This document shows, in pieces, positions 29,563 through 38,648 of a stretch of 64,000 bases of DNA; positions within the stretch are counted from its first letter, which is position 1, and every line of letters starts with the position of its first letter. Below the pieces are notes generated by a model. That model worked only from the letters and a program-made list of their open reading frames with translations, had not been told where the DNA came from and ran no database searches. Both the position numbers and the translations under genes were made by a program. This stretch comes from Halorhabdus sp. BNX81 (GTDB lineage Archaea; Halobacteriota; Halobacteria; Halobacteriales; Haloarculaceae): positions 1,426,001 to 1,490,000 of the forward strand of contig NZ_CP107254.1 of assembly GCF_029229925.1 (NCBI RefSeq), given 5' to 3'.

Positions 29563-31908
29563 CTAGCTGATCGGCTCGATACTGGTTTGGGTGAGGTACG
29601 AGCGAGCGGAGCGCGGTACGGCCTTCGTGTCCGTCACGTCGAACGCAGCAGTGTCGACGATATCGGCCGCGGATGTGCCGACGCGGAGTTCGTATGGCCC
29701 CTCTTCGACGACGAGGCTCATGGCCAAATCGTGGTAGGCAAGCCGAGTCATGTCGATTTCGAAGCTGACGCGCTTTGACTCGCCGGGTTCGAGATGCACG
29801 CGCTCGAAGCCGAGCAGTTCCTGGACGGGACGGGCCTGGTTCGGGTTCTCGGCGTGCTGGTAGAGCTGGACGACGTCGTCACCGGCGACGTCACCTGCAT
29901 TCGTAACTGTGATAGTCGCAGTAAGTGTCCCCATCGGCGCGACCGTCTCGGCGTCGAGTTCGAGATCGCCGTACTCGAAGTCGGTGTAACTCAGCCCGTA
30001 GCCGAACGGATACAGCGGCTCGCCATCGTCGTAGACGTGCTCCTCGTTCGCGGAATTGGGTTTGCGGCTGTAGTAGACTGGCTGCTGCCCGACGGATTTA
30101 GGGATCGAAAGTGGCAGGTGTCCGCTCGGATTGTGGTCGCCGAACAGCACGTCCACGATTCCGTTGCCGCCCTCCTCGCCGGGTAGCCACGCGTGAAGCA
30201 GGGATGAGACTGTCTCGGCAATCTCCGGGATCGCGTGGGGTTTGCCGCTGACCAGCACGACGATCACCGGCGTCTCCGTCTCGGTGAGGCGGTCGAGCAG
30301 GTCCGCCTGCACGCCCGGCAGCCCGAGATCGGTGACGTCGCTCCCCTCACCGCTGGTCGGGATCATCGACTGGTTGCGGTGCGCGAGATCGTCGTCGGAG
30401 AGATCGACGGCCGAGCGTGCGCCGACGCAGGCGATCGCCACGTCCGCATCCGTGGCTGCCTCGGCAGCCATCTCGAACTGCTCGGTCGAGGGGCCGGACG
30501 TGGTACAGCCTTCGACGTATTCGACGGCGAACCCAGCGTCTATACCGCGCGTTTCGAGGGCGTCACGTGGCGTCGTCGCCTCGAAGTCGGTTTCTTCCTG
30601 ATTGAAGTGCGCGGGGTATGCGTAATCACCTAGGAGTTCCTGATCGTCGTCGGCCTTCGGGCCGAGGAGGGCGACCGTGTCGAGGTCGCCTCCCAACGGA
30701 AGCAGCCCATCGTTTTCCAGCAGCGTGATCGACTTACGGGCCGCCTTCTGGGCAAGTCTGGCTTGTTCGTCGGTGTTGAAGGCTTGCGGGGCAGCTTCGG
30801 GATCGACGAACGGATCATCGAGCACCCCGGTTTCGATCTTCGCCCGGAGGACGCGACCGACGGCGGTGTCGATCGTCGCTTCGCTTACCTCTCCCGCCTC
30901 GAACGCTTCGAGCAGTGGGTCACCGTAGCAGTCGGTATTTGGCAACTCGACATCGAGACCGGCCTCCAGTGCGGCCACGCCGGCCTCGCGTTTGTTGGCG
31001 GCGACGCCATGTTCGCCATCGAGCAGAGCGACGCTGCCGTAGTCCGAGATGACTGGCCCCTCGAATCCCCACTCTCCCCGGAGGACGTCCGTCAGGAGCC
31101 ACTCGGAACTGGCACAGGGGACGCCGTCGATGTCGTGATACGCGTTCATGATCGAGGCGGCGTCGCCGTTCCGGATCACCGCCTCGTAGGGGTAAAGGTG
31201 GACCTCCCGGAGTTCACGCTCACCGAGCTGGACCGACGAGCGGTTCTTGCCGCCTTCCCCCATTGCGTGGCCAGCAAAGTGCTTGAGTGTGGCGTGGACG
31301 TCACGACCGTCTCCCCGAACGGTGTCCGTGGCCTGTAATCCCGAAACGTAGGCACGCGCCATCGCTGCCACGAGCTGGGGGTCTTCGCCGAACGTCTCCT
31401 CGACGCGGCCCCAGCGGAGGTCGCGCGCGACGTCGAGCACCGGCGAAAGCCCGTGGACCGCACCGATCGCCTGCAGCTGGGTTCGGACCACGCCGGTGAC
31501 CGATTCGAGCAGTTGCGGCGACCACGTGCTCGCCATGCCGATCATCTGCGGGAAGACGGTTCCCTGGGGACCCATGTAGCCGCTCAGGCACTCCTCGTGT
31601 GGAATCGCCGGAATCCCGAGCCGCGTTTCCTCGATGAGGTACTCCTGGAGTTGGTTCGTGAGTAGCGCGGCCCGTTTCGGATCGAGATCGCCCTCGCCGG
31701 CAGTGCGGGTGAGATGACCGATCCCGTCGCGCAGCTGTGCTTCGACGCCGTCTCTCTCGAGCGTTTCGTCCTCGATGAAATGCGACGGATTGGCCGAGCC
31801 GAGTTGTGCAACCTTCTCCTCGATGGTCATTCGGTCGAGCAGGTTCGAAACCCGTCGTTCAGTGCGTCCCGTGGTTTTCCGCTCCGAATGATCGTCTGAT
31901 GGGGCCAC
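29563..31908 (-). CDS. GH3-family glycoside hydrolase (beta-glucosidase/xylosidase type)
   Basis: 781 residues, cytosolic (no signal peptide). GH3 features: LKHFAGH (substrate-binding K-H, about residue 208), the nucleophile aspartate in VISDYGSVALL (about residue 290), the second alpha/beta domain with the GSDVTDLGLPG region, and a C-terminal fibronectin-III-like domain that begins after PFGYGLSYTDFEYG. GH3 enzymes remove beta-linked glucose, xylose or arabinose from the non-reducing end with retention. In this cluster it probably trims side chains of imported oligosaccharides. It lies 66 bases downstream of the rhamnosidase gene on the same strand. The exact sugar is not predictable. Confidence 0.92.
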   Translation of the reverse strand: MAPSDDHSERKTTGRTERRVSNLLDRMTIEEKVAQLGSANPSHFIEDETLERDGVEAQLRDGIGHLTRTAGEGDLDPKRAALLTNQLQEYLIEETRLGIPAIPHEECLSGYMGPQGTVFPQMIGMASTWSPQLLESVTGVVRTQLQAIGAVHGLSPVLDVARDLRWGRVEETFGEDPQLVAAMARAYVSGLQATDTVRGDGRDVHATLKHFAGHAMGEGGKNRSSVQLGERELREVHLYPYEAVIRNGDAASIMNAYHDIDGVPCASSEWLLTDVLRGEWGFEGPVISDYGSVALLDGEHGVAANKREAGVAALEAGLDVELPNTDCYGDPLLEAFEAGEVSEATIDTAVGRVLRAKIETGVLDDPFVDPEAAPQAFNTDEQARLAQKAARKSITLLENDGLLPLGGDLDTVALLGPKADDDQELLGDYAYPAHFNQEETDFEATTPRDALETRGIDAGFAVEYVEGCTTSGPSTEQFEMAAEAATDADVAIACVGARSAVDLSDDDLAHRNQSMIPTSGEGSDVTDLGLPGVQADLLDRLTETETPVIVVLVSGKPHAIPEIAETVSSLLHAWLPGEEGGNGIVDVLFGDHNPSGHLPLSIPKSVGQQPVYYSRKPNSANEEHVYDDGEPLYPFGYGLSYTDFEYGDLELDAETVAPMGTLTATITVTNAGDVAGDDVVQLYQHAENPNQARPVQELLGFERVHLEPGESKRVSFEIDMTRLAYHDLAMSLVVEEGPYELRVGTSAADIVDTAAFDVTDTKAVPRSARSYLTQTSIEPIS

Positions 31909-31974
31909 AACGACGGTCCGTGCTCGGCACGCGGAGTTGAACGTTTCGGAGGCAGGGGGGACCGGGGAAGACGG

Positions 31975-34900
31975 TTACCGGACCGAGAAATCGAACTGGC
32001 CGGCGTCGACAGCCAGGACAACCACGTCATCCTCGTAGTCGATCGATCGGACTCCCTCGGGTGTGGGAGTCGCCTCGACGGATAGATCGACTCCCGATTC
32101 GGACACCGACCTACCGGCCGCGTCGGGGAGCCTGATGGTCGCCGACGTGTTCCAGGGCACCCACACCGACAGATCGTAGCCCCCGCCGGTCCGCTCCCAG
32201 TCGACGGCCAGTTCACCGTTGCGTGTCTCGTAGCTGGCTTCGACCCATTCCAGGTCCTCGACGAGCGAGGGCGCGATCGTGACGTGGTCAGTCACTGGCC
32301 GGTCCCCGATATGGATCCCGGCCAGCACCTCGTAGAAGTATTCCGAGACGTGTGTGAGCGGGGAGTGGTTCAGCGAGTTCATGCCCGAGCCGATGCTGTC
32401 GTCCGAATTCCAGCGCTCCCACATCGTGGTCGCGCCGTTACGCGCCATGTACACCCACCCCGGCCGTTCGGGCTGGCTGACAACCTCGTATGCCAGGTCG
32501 TCGTAGCCGTGTTCGGCGAGCGTCTGAATGAGTGGGCGAGTTCCCAGGAACCCGGTCTTGAGCTTCCCGCCGTCGGAACGGACCTCCTCTGCCAGCCCAG
32601 CCGCGACCGTCTCGACGTGTTCGTCGGGGACGAGCCCGAGGAACAGCGCCACGGCGTAGGAGGCCTGCGTCCCGGGCCGATAGCGGCCCGCCGCGGGTTC
32701 GAAGAACTCCTCGTTGAACGCCGTCCGGAGCCGATCAGCCCACTCGCGATAGCGGGCGGCGTCGCCATCATTGTCGACCACATCGGCGATCTTCGCGAGA
32801 ACAGCCGTGATCTGGTAGACGAACGCTGTCGTGAACAGATCGTAGGGGAGGCCACGCCGACCGTCGGTGTTCTCGAAGGCCAGCCAGTCGCCGAACTTGC
32901 CGTAGGATGGGGGAACCAGATCGTCCTCGGTCACCGACAACCAGTACTCGACGTGTGCGCGCATGCCCTCGAACTGTTCTTCGAGAATGCGCTCGTCGCC
33001 GTCGTGGCGGTAGCGATACCAGGGAATCACGACGCGGGTAATCGTCCACGTCGGGTCGCCCGGGTTCTCCGGGGCCTTATTCGGAATGACGTCCGGCGCG
33101 TACCCCAGGTCGCTCGCCGCATCGTCGTGATCGTGCGCCCACTTCTCGTGGAAGCGTGCGGCGTCGAAGTTGAACGCAAGCGACTGGGCGGCGATCTGGG
33201 CGTCACCGGTCCAACCGAAGCGTTCGTCGCGCTGTGGACAGTCCTCCGGGATCGAGTGGGCGTTACCGGCCAGCCCCCAGACGGCGTTGTGCTGGACCTG
33301 GTTCAGGTCGTCATTCGAGCAGGCGAACTCCCCGCGTCGATCGATCGCCGTGTGGACGACCTTCGCCGTGACGGCGTCGGGATCAATATTGCCTGGGTAT
33401 CCTTCGATCTGGGCGTACCGGAACCCGTGGTAGGTGAAGCGGGGTTCATACGTCTCGCTATCCGCTCCACGCGCGACATACGTATCAGTCGCGTCGGCAC
33501 CGCGGAGATCGACCGTCGCGAGGTTGCCCTCCTCGGTCAGCGTTTCGGCGTGCTGGAACGTGATCTCGTCGCCAGCCGCCGGGTCCTCGATTTCGATTTC
33601 GAGCCACCCGGTGAGGTTCTGGCCGAAGTCGAGGATCGGCCCGTCCGGGTGTTCGTGGACCGCCTCGACGTCGAACGTCTCGACAACTTCCATGGGTTCG
33701 ATCCGCTCAGGTCTGAGCGTTCCTCCCGGGGAGTCGACGATTTGGGCCCCGTCCCACCCGGACGCGTCGAAGCCCGGCTGTCGCCAGCCGTCGGCTTCGC
33801 GGCGGGCATCGTAGGTCTCGCCGTCGTAGATGTCGTTTTCGACGATCGGGCTCTCCCGGGCCGCCCAGTCGCCGTCGGTAGATATCCGGCGGGTCGTCCC
33901 GTCCGTGAACTCGACGGAGAGGACGGCCCTGGCTCGCGGGGAGCCGTCGGCAACCCAGTAGGCCCCGCGTTTGGCGAACCAGCCGCGACCGAGCCACAGC
34001 CCGACGGCGTTGTCGCCCTCGGTCAGCTGCTCGGTGACGTCGTACGTCGAGTAGAGGACACGCTTCTCGTACTCGGTCCAGGCCGGGTCGAGCACGCGGT
34101 CGCCGACTTTCTCGCCGTTGATCGAGAACTCGCCGTACCCGACCGCAGCGACGTGCGCACGGGCCCGTTCGACCGGCTTCGCCAGTTCGAACTCCCGGCG
34201 GAGCTGCGGCGACGTCGACGCCAGTCGCGAGTCGGTGTGGCCGTCCAGGAGATGCTCGCGGCCCCAGGTCGCCGTCTCGACCGACGAGGCGGTGTCCACC
34301 GCTGCACTCTCGGTCAGGTCTGCCCCATCGCCGTCCCGGACGGTGACGCCGGCGAGGGCGAAGCACTGCCAGGGGTGGACTTGCTCGGTCTTGCGGGAGT
34401 CGGCCGCGTCCCGGCGCGTCGAGGGGACGAACTCGAAGAGGTCGGTCGCCGTGATGCGGAGGTACCGCCCCCCGGCGTCGAGGCCGTCGTGGGTCTGGGG
34501 CGGCGTCGCGAGGTCGGTCGGGAGCCCATCGGTCGTGCTTTCGCCCTGGTCCGGCATCCTCCGCTCGGCGACGACGGTACTCTCCGCGAAATCGGGGTCC
34601 TCGGACAGTTCGATCCGGTAGGTCTCGGGGAAGCCAAAGCCAGCGAGTGGGTTCGACGACCAGTGGATCGTCACCGCCACATCGTCGGGGGTCCGCACGA
34701 CCGAGATCGGATCGGCCGGCTGGAGCGTGATCTCCTCGACCGAGCGGGTCTCACCGAGGTCGATCTGGACCCACTCCTCGGCGTCCTCCTCGGGACGGTG
34801 CCACTGGCTGCGCCAGCCGTCGGTGTCGCCGACGCCGGGCTGGTGGGCGATCCACTCGCCCGACCAGTCCGCGGGACGGAGCGCCGTCGCGAACCTCGCC

Positions 34901-35229
34901 GCTTCGGCCCAGTCGGTCTCGCCTTCGTCCGTCCAGAGCTTCACCGACCAGTGGTACGTGGTGTCGGCCGCGAGGTCGGGACCGTCGTAGACGACGTTCG
35001 TCGCGCTGTCCGAGGTGATCTTTCCGGAATCCCACAGCGTCCCTTCGCCGTCAGCGACCGCGTCGGGGTCGCGACCGACGACGAGGCGGTAGGCCCGCTG
35101 GACCGCGCCGCGACGATCCGTCACGATACGCCAGGAGAAACGGGGCGGACGCGACGGGTCGACGTTCGTCGGCGATGTCTCGTACTCGACGCGGAGGTGA
35201 GTCGGTGTCGCGTCCGCCGGTGTGGCCAT
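31975..35229 (-). CDS. GH78 alpha-L-rhamnosidase
   Basis: 1084 residues, normal for the bacterial multidomain form. Order: N-terminal beta domains (HLRVEYETSPTNVD...PRFSWRI), a discoidin-like carbohydrate-binding segment (about 150-330), the domain with GYGEFSINGEKVGDRVLDPAWTEYEKRVLYSTYDV (two blocks around 365-400), LDFGQNLTGWLEI, then the (alpha/alpha)6 catalytic barrel with DCPQRDERFGWTGDAQ, which contains the acidic catalytic pair, and SLNHSPLTHVSEYFYEVLAGI near its end, and a C-terminal beta domain. It releases rhamnose from rhamnogalacturonan or rhamnosides. No signal peptide is seen, so it acts inside the cell. The ATG at 35229 is preferred over one 33 bases upstream. Confidence 0.95.
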   Translation of the reverse strand: MATPADATPTHLRVEYETSPTNVDPSRPPRFSWRIVTDRRGAVQRAYRLVVGRDPDAVADGEGTLWDSGKITSDSATNVVYDGPDLAADTTYHWSVKLWTDEGETDWAEAARFATALRPADWSGEWIAHQPGVGDTDGWRSQWHRPEEDAEEWVQIDLGETRSVEEITLQPADPISVVRTPDDVAVTIHWSSNPLAGFGFPETYRIELSEDPDFAESTVVAERRMPDQGESTTDGLPTDLATPPQTHDGLDAGGRYLRITATDLFEFVPSTRRDAADSRKTEQVHPWQCFALAGVTVRDGDGADLTESAAVDTASSVETATWGREHLLDGHTDSRLASTSPQLRREFELAKPVERARAHVAAVGYGEFSINGEKVGDRVLDPAWTEYEKRVLYSTYDVTEQLTEGDNAVGLWLGRGWFAKRGAYWVADGSPRARAVLSVEFTDGTTRRISTDGDWAARESPIVENDIYDGETYDARREADGWRQPGFDASGWDGAQIVDSPGGTLRPERIEPMEVVETFDVEAVHEHPDGPILDFGQNLTGWLEIEIEDPAAGDEITFQHAETLTEEGNLATVDLRGADATDTYVARGADSETYEPRFTYHGFRYAQIEGYPGNIDPDAVTAKVVHTAIDRRGEFACSNDDLNQVQHNAVWGLAGNAHSIPEDCPQRDERFGWTGDAQIAAQSLAFNFDAARFHEKWAHDHDDAASDLGYAPDVIPNKAPENPGDPTWTITRVVIPWYRYRHDGDERILEEQFEGMRAHVEYWLSVTEDDLVPPSYGKFGDWLAFENTDGRRGLPYDLFTTAFVYQITAVLAKIADVVDNDGDAARYREWADRLRTAFNEEFFEPAAGRYRPGTQASYAVALFLGLVPDEHVETVAAGLAEEVRSDGGKLKTGFLGTRPLIQTLAEHGYDDLAYEVVSQPERPGWVYMARNGATTMWERWNSDDSIGSGMNSLNHSPLTHVSEYFYEVLAGIHIGDRPVTDHVTIAPSLVEDLEWVEASYETRNGELAVDWERTGGGYDLSVWVPWNTSATIRLPDAAGRSVSESGVDLSVEATPTPEGVRSIDYEDDVVVLAVDAGQFDFSVR

Positions 35230-35289
35230 GGCCGCGGATGAGGATGGCAGCGGGCAAAACACTGTGGGTCGCGGGACAGCCCCTCACTC

Positions 35290-36771
35290 TCAGTCCTCGA
35301 TCTCGCCGGTCAACAGATCGACGTGGTGACCGAGGTGCTCTTCGAGAAACGCGTAGTGATCGTCCTCGTATTCGCGAAGCGTCGCCAGCAGGTCGTCTTT
35401 GAACCGGAACTCCCCGTTTTCATCCGTGGCTGACAGCACCGAGCCGTAGGTGATGTGTAGCAGCTGTCGGCCGTCGTCGCCCTCGAGGATCGTGGGGAGT
35501 TCGTCGTCCGCCAGGTCGTCGATGTCCGGCACGTTCGAGAGGTCGGTGTTGACGTGGTAGGTGGCCTTGTCCTCCTCGAAGCGTTCGAGGGCGAACGCGT
35601 GAATCTCCCGATAGAGATCGGGATCGTGCTCGGCGACGACGCGGATCGCCTCGAGATAGCTCGTCCCGGCGGTCTTGACGTGCTGGTAGTCGCTGGCGTA
35701 CTTCTCAAAGAAGGGGTAGATGCTGAACTTGTCCGACCCCGAGTGCAGCGAAAGGCGGTAGGGGCCGTAGGTCTCGGCGATCGCGACGTGTCCCCTGAGA
35801 TGTTCCTCGAACTCGTCGCGGTCGCCGATGTAGTCGATGCCCTTCTCCAGGGAGCCGACGAACCGCGGGGCGAGGCTGGTCACCTCGACGCCGCGGCGGT
35901 CGAGTTCGCTAGCGATGAGGGCGTGTTCGAGGTGAGTCGTCGGCGTCTCGGTCTCGTCGACGGAGACCTCGAAGTCGAAGTCGCCGTCGACCGCCGCTTC
36001 GACCCAGCCATAGAGCTTCTCGGCAAACTCGATGGCCGCGTAATACTTCACCGCCGCCCGCTTGAGTTCGATCTCAGAGAAGGAGTCCGACCAGGTGTAC
36101 CCGTCAGTCTCGGCCTCGAAGGTCTCCCCAGCGTAGCGATCAAGGATCGCCTCGCTGTCGTCGAGGTCGGCGAAGGCATCCTCGACTGCAGCCTCGCTCA
36201 TCGAGTCCGCGTCGGCGACGACGTGCTCGCTCGGATCGCAGGTGAACATCGTGAAGCCGACCCCGGCCGTGCGTTCGACGTCCTCGCGGGCCATGAGGTG
36301 GTCGGCGTCGGCGACGAATCCGCCCTCGTAGCCCTCTTCGAAGACGCCGAAGATTGCCGTCGCGAGGACGTCCTTAGGCGAGCGCCCGGTTCGATCCATC
36401 TCGCGGATCGACTGCTGGGCGAACACCGGGACGAGGCCAGAGTCACGCACGGCGCGGACGTGGCCCGGCGTCGCCAGACCGATCCGGTCGCCGAAGCCGA
36501 AGGCCGACTGCCGACCGGCGGTTGTCGGTTCGAGCCAGGGGAAGACATCGGCCAGCGCCGTCGCGTTCCCGTAGGTCAGCGGGAAGACCTGGCCGTCGCC
36601 CTGGACTGTGCCACCGTCGAAGTCCGTGGCCGCCGGTCCCTCGACGTAGAGACGGCGGATGCCGTCCGCATCGTTGACGAGGGCGAACGTCGAGTCCCCC
36701 TCGCTGTAGACCGATCGTTCGTAGACAGTCACGTCCGGGGGTAACGCCGCCTGGAAGTCTTCGGTCGCCAT
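35290..36771 (-). CDS. uxaE: Tagaturonate/fructuronate epimerase (UxaE family)
   Basis: 493 residues. This family converts D-tagaturonate to D-fructuronate (C4 epimerisation), linking galacturonate breakdown to the glucuronate route. Recognisable blocks are GNATALADVFPWLEP, FGFGDRIGLATPGHVRA, FVADADHLMARED and LHSGSDKFSIYPFFEKYAS, the last containing the metal/substrate site of the family. It is 60 bases upstream of the rhamnosidase on the same strand and faces uronate isomerase across the divergent region, so both steps of the galacturonate branch are encoded together. The start at 36771 removes nine weakly supported residues. Confidence 0.85.
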   Translation of the reverse strand: MATEDFQAALPPDVTVYERSVYSEGDSTFALVNDADGIRRLYVEGPAATDFDGGTVQGDGQVFPLTYGNATALADVFPWLEPTTAGRQSAFGFGDRIGLATPGHVRAVRDSGLVPVFAQQSIREMDRTGRSPKDVLATAIFGVFEEGYEGGFVADADHLMAREDVERTAGVGFTMFTCDPSEHVVADADSMSEAAVEDAFADLDDSEAILDRYAGETFEAETDGYTWSDSFSEIELKRAAVKYYAAIEFAEKLYGWVEAAVDGDFDFEVSVDETETPTTHLEHALIASELDRRGVEVTSLAPRFVGSLEKGIDYIGDRDEFEEHLRGHVAIAETYGPYRLSLHSGSDKFSIYPFFEKYASDYQHVKTAGTSYLEAIRVVAEHDPDLYREIHAFALERFEEDKATYHVNTDLSNVPDIDDLADDELPTILEGDDGRQLLHITYGSVLSATDENGEFRFKDDLLATLREYEDDHYAFLEEHLGHHVDLLTGEIED

Positions 36772-36880
36772 GGCGGGTCGTTCTCCGGTGGGTCCCATAA
36801 GCGTTCATCCAGCCGGGCAGTGATATGAGCGAACGCAGAATTCGTTCACCAACGGCGTCGCAGAATCGACCGTTCAGTGA

Positions 36881-36919
36881 AGGGATTCGTGCTGGCGCTC
36901 GTGCTCATGACGAATCCCT
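36881..36919 (-). repeat. Perfect 10-base inverted repeat (hairpin)
   Basis: AGGGATTCGT at 36881-36890 pairs exactly with ACGAATCCCT at 36910-36919 across a 19-base loop. It overlaps the last codons of the 49-residue membrane protein gene. In the minus-strand transcript no U-run follows, so it is not a classical terminator, but it could be a processing or stability element between that gene and uxaE. Confidence 0.5.
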
Positions 36920-37054
36920 GAATTCCGTGTCTTCCACCTCCTGATCGTACCCCTCTTTGAGCCACTTATACAGGAACGACACGACGAGTGCGAGAATCGG
37001 CAGGAGGATGATCAGCGACCCGACCAGCATCTCGGTTCCACCTGGTATCGGCAT
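36905..37054 (-). CDS. 49-residue single-helix membrane protein
   Basis: Small open frame that starts MPIPGGTEMLVGSLIILLP and ends ...EDTEFRDSS. One membrane helix spans about residues 9-30 (MLVGSLIILLPILALVVSF), followed by a positively charged KWLKEGY and an acidic C-terminal tail. A TATA box 25-32 bases upstream of the ATG supports a real, leaderless gene. It precedes uxaE on the same strand with a 133-base gap that contains a hairpin. Haloarchaeal sugar and transport loci often encode such one-helix proteins; a transporter accessory role is only a guess. Confidence 0.7.
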   Translation of the reverse strand: MPIPGGTEMLVGSLIILLPILALVVSFLYKWLKEGYDQEVEDTEFRDSS

Positions 37055-37078
37055 ACGTCGGAGTTTTTTCCTATGCTG

Positions 37079-37087
37079 TTATATTTC
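37079..37087 (-). promoter_or_regulatory. TATA box of the divergent pectin-cluster region
   Basis: Minus-strand GAAATATAA is centred 29 bases upstream of the ATG at 37054. The stretch 37079-37096 is the only strongly AT-rich part of the divergent region, so regulation of both arms of the cluster is likely to act here. Confidence 0.6.
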
Positions 37088-37206
37088 TTTTTTGGTAGTT
37101 GTTGGGAGCTAACGACAAGCCATGAGGGGATCGGTGAACAGACGAAGAGACGGACCGAACCACGCGGTGGGGAAGATTGATTCGACCCTTCGCCGAAGGC
37201 CCTGCC

Positions 37207-38571
37207 ATGGCGTTCATCGACGACGAGTACCTCCTCGAGACGGAGACGGCCGTCGAACTGTACGAGGCGATCGGCGACGCACCGATCCTGGACCCGCACA
37301 GTCACGTGGACCTGCAGGAAGTCGTCGCAAACGACGGCTGGTCGGACATCTGGGAAGTCCAGGGGGCGACCGATCACTACGTCTGGGAACTCATGCGAAA
37401 GCGCGGGGTCCCCGAGGCGAAGATCACTGGTGACGCCTCGAACAAGGAGAAGTGGCTCGCCCTCGCGGAGATTTTCCCCGAATTGGTCGGCAATCCGACC
37501 TACGAGTGGGTCCACCTCGACCTCAAGCGCCGATTCGGGATTGAGAAACGGATTTCGCCCGAGACAGCCGAGGAGATCTGGATGGAGACGAAAGACCTCC
37601 TCGATCAGCCCGAGTACAAGCCCCAGGCACTCCTCGAGGACATGAACGTCGAGGTGATGTGCTCGACCGACGATCCGACGGATGACCTCGCTCTTCACGA
37701 ACGTGCGGCCGAAGAACTCGACGGGATCGCGGTCAAGCCGACCTGGCGGCCCGACCGGGCGATCAAGATCGCCGACGACGGCTGGCGGGATTTCGTCGAT
37801 GAACTCGAAGAAGCGCGCGGGATCGAGACGACTACGCTCGATGGGTTCCTCGCCGCAATGGAAGACAGCCACGACCACTTCGACGACCACGGTTGCGTCG
37901 CAAGTGATCTGGGAATCAAGCAGCCGATCTCGAAACCCGTCAGCGAGGAGCGCGCCGCGCGGATCTACAAGCGAGCAATCGCCGGCGCGAACCTCGATCC
38001 CGACGAAGTCCGGGACTTCGAGGCGTTCATGCTCGAGCAGATCGGCGAGTGGAACCGCGAAGCCGACTGGGTGACCCAGCTCCATATCGGGGCTGTCCGG
38101 GACTACCGTCAGGACCTCTACGAGGAGTTGGGTCCCGACACCGGCGGCGACATCTCCACACAGGACATCGAACTCGTCGATGCGCTGGAATACTTCCTCA
38201 ATACCTTCGACAGAGAGCTCGATATCGTCCTCTACACCGTCGACCCGACGCACTACCCGACGACAGCGACGATCGCGCGGGCGTTCCCGAACGTCAGCCT
38301 CGGCGCAGCCTGGTGGTTCAACGACAGCCCGTTCGGGATGGAACAACAGCTGAAGTACGTCGGGACGGTCGATCTCCTCTCGAACTATGCGGGGATGGTC
38401 AGCGATTCTCGAAAGCTCGTCTCGTATGGCTCGCGCTTCGAGATGTTCCGCCGGAGTCTCGCCAACGCCGTCGGCGACATGGTCGAACGCGGGCAGGTTC
38501 CCAAGCCGGAGGCCCGCGACCTCGTCGAACGGATGGCGTACGACCGGCCGAAGGAACTGTTCGGATTCTGA
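37207..38571 (+). CDS. uxaC: Uronate isomerase
   Basis: 454 residues, amidohydrolase superfamily. It isomerises D-galacturonate to D-tagaturonate and D-glucuronate to D-fructuronate. The metal-binding DPHSHVDLQEV (about residue 28) and the C-terminal blocks LYTVDPTHYPTTATIARAFPNVSLGAAWWFNDSPFGM (two pieces around 345-380) and SDSRKLVSYGSRFEMFRR are UxaC signatures. The ATG at 37207 gives the family start; an in-frame ATG ten codons upstream is less likely. It is followed 77 bases later by the GH4 gene in the same direction, so the free galacturonate released by GH4 would be its substrate. Confidence 0.95.
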   Translation: MAFIDDEYLLETETAVELYEAIGDAPILDPHSHVDLQEVVANDGWSDIWEVQGATDHYVWELMRKRGVPEAKITGDASNKEKWLALAEIFPELVGNPTYEWVHLDLKRRFGIEKRISPETAEEIWMETKDLLDQPEYKPQALLEDMNVEVMCSTDDPTDDLALHERAAEELDGIAVKPTWRPDRAIKIADDGWRDFVDELEEARGIETTTLDGFLAAMEDSHDHFDDHGCVASDLGIKQPISKPVSEERAARIYKRAIAGANLDPDEVRDFEAFMLEQIGEWNREADWVTQLHIGAVRDYRQDLYEELGPDTGGDISTQDIELVDALEYFLNTFDRELDIVLYTVDPTHYPTTATIARAFPNVSLGAAWWFNDSPFGMEQQLKYVGTVDLLSNYAGMVSDSRKLVSYGSRFEMFRRSLANAVGDMVERGQVPKPEARDLVERMAYDRPKELFGF

Positions 38572-38648
38572 TCGACTCCGCGCCAGACCGCTCTCTCCGA
38601 GAAGCCGGAACCAGTACTTTCCTGGGCTCTGCTTTCCTGGTGCTTGCT

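Noticed and set aside
32284-35241. 985-residue open frame on the plus strand opposite the GH78 gene
   Set aside because: It is antisense to a complete rhamnosidase with conserved motifs; the translation has no recognisable domain and reflects GC-rich third positions.
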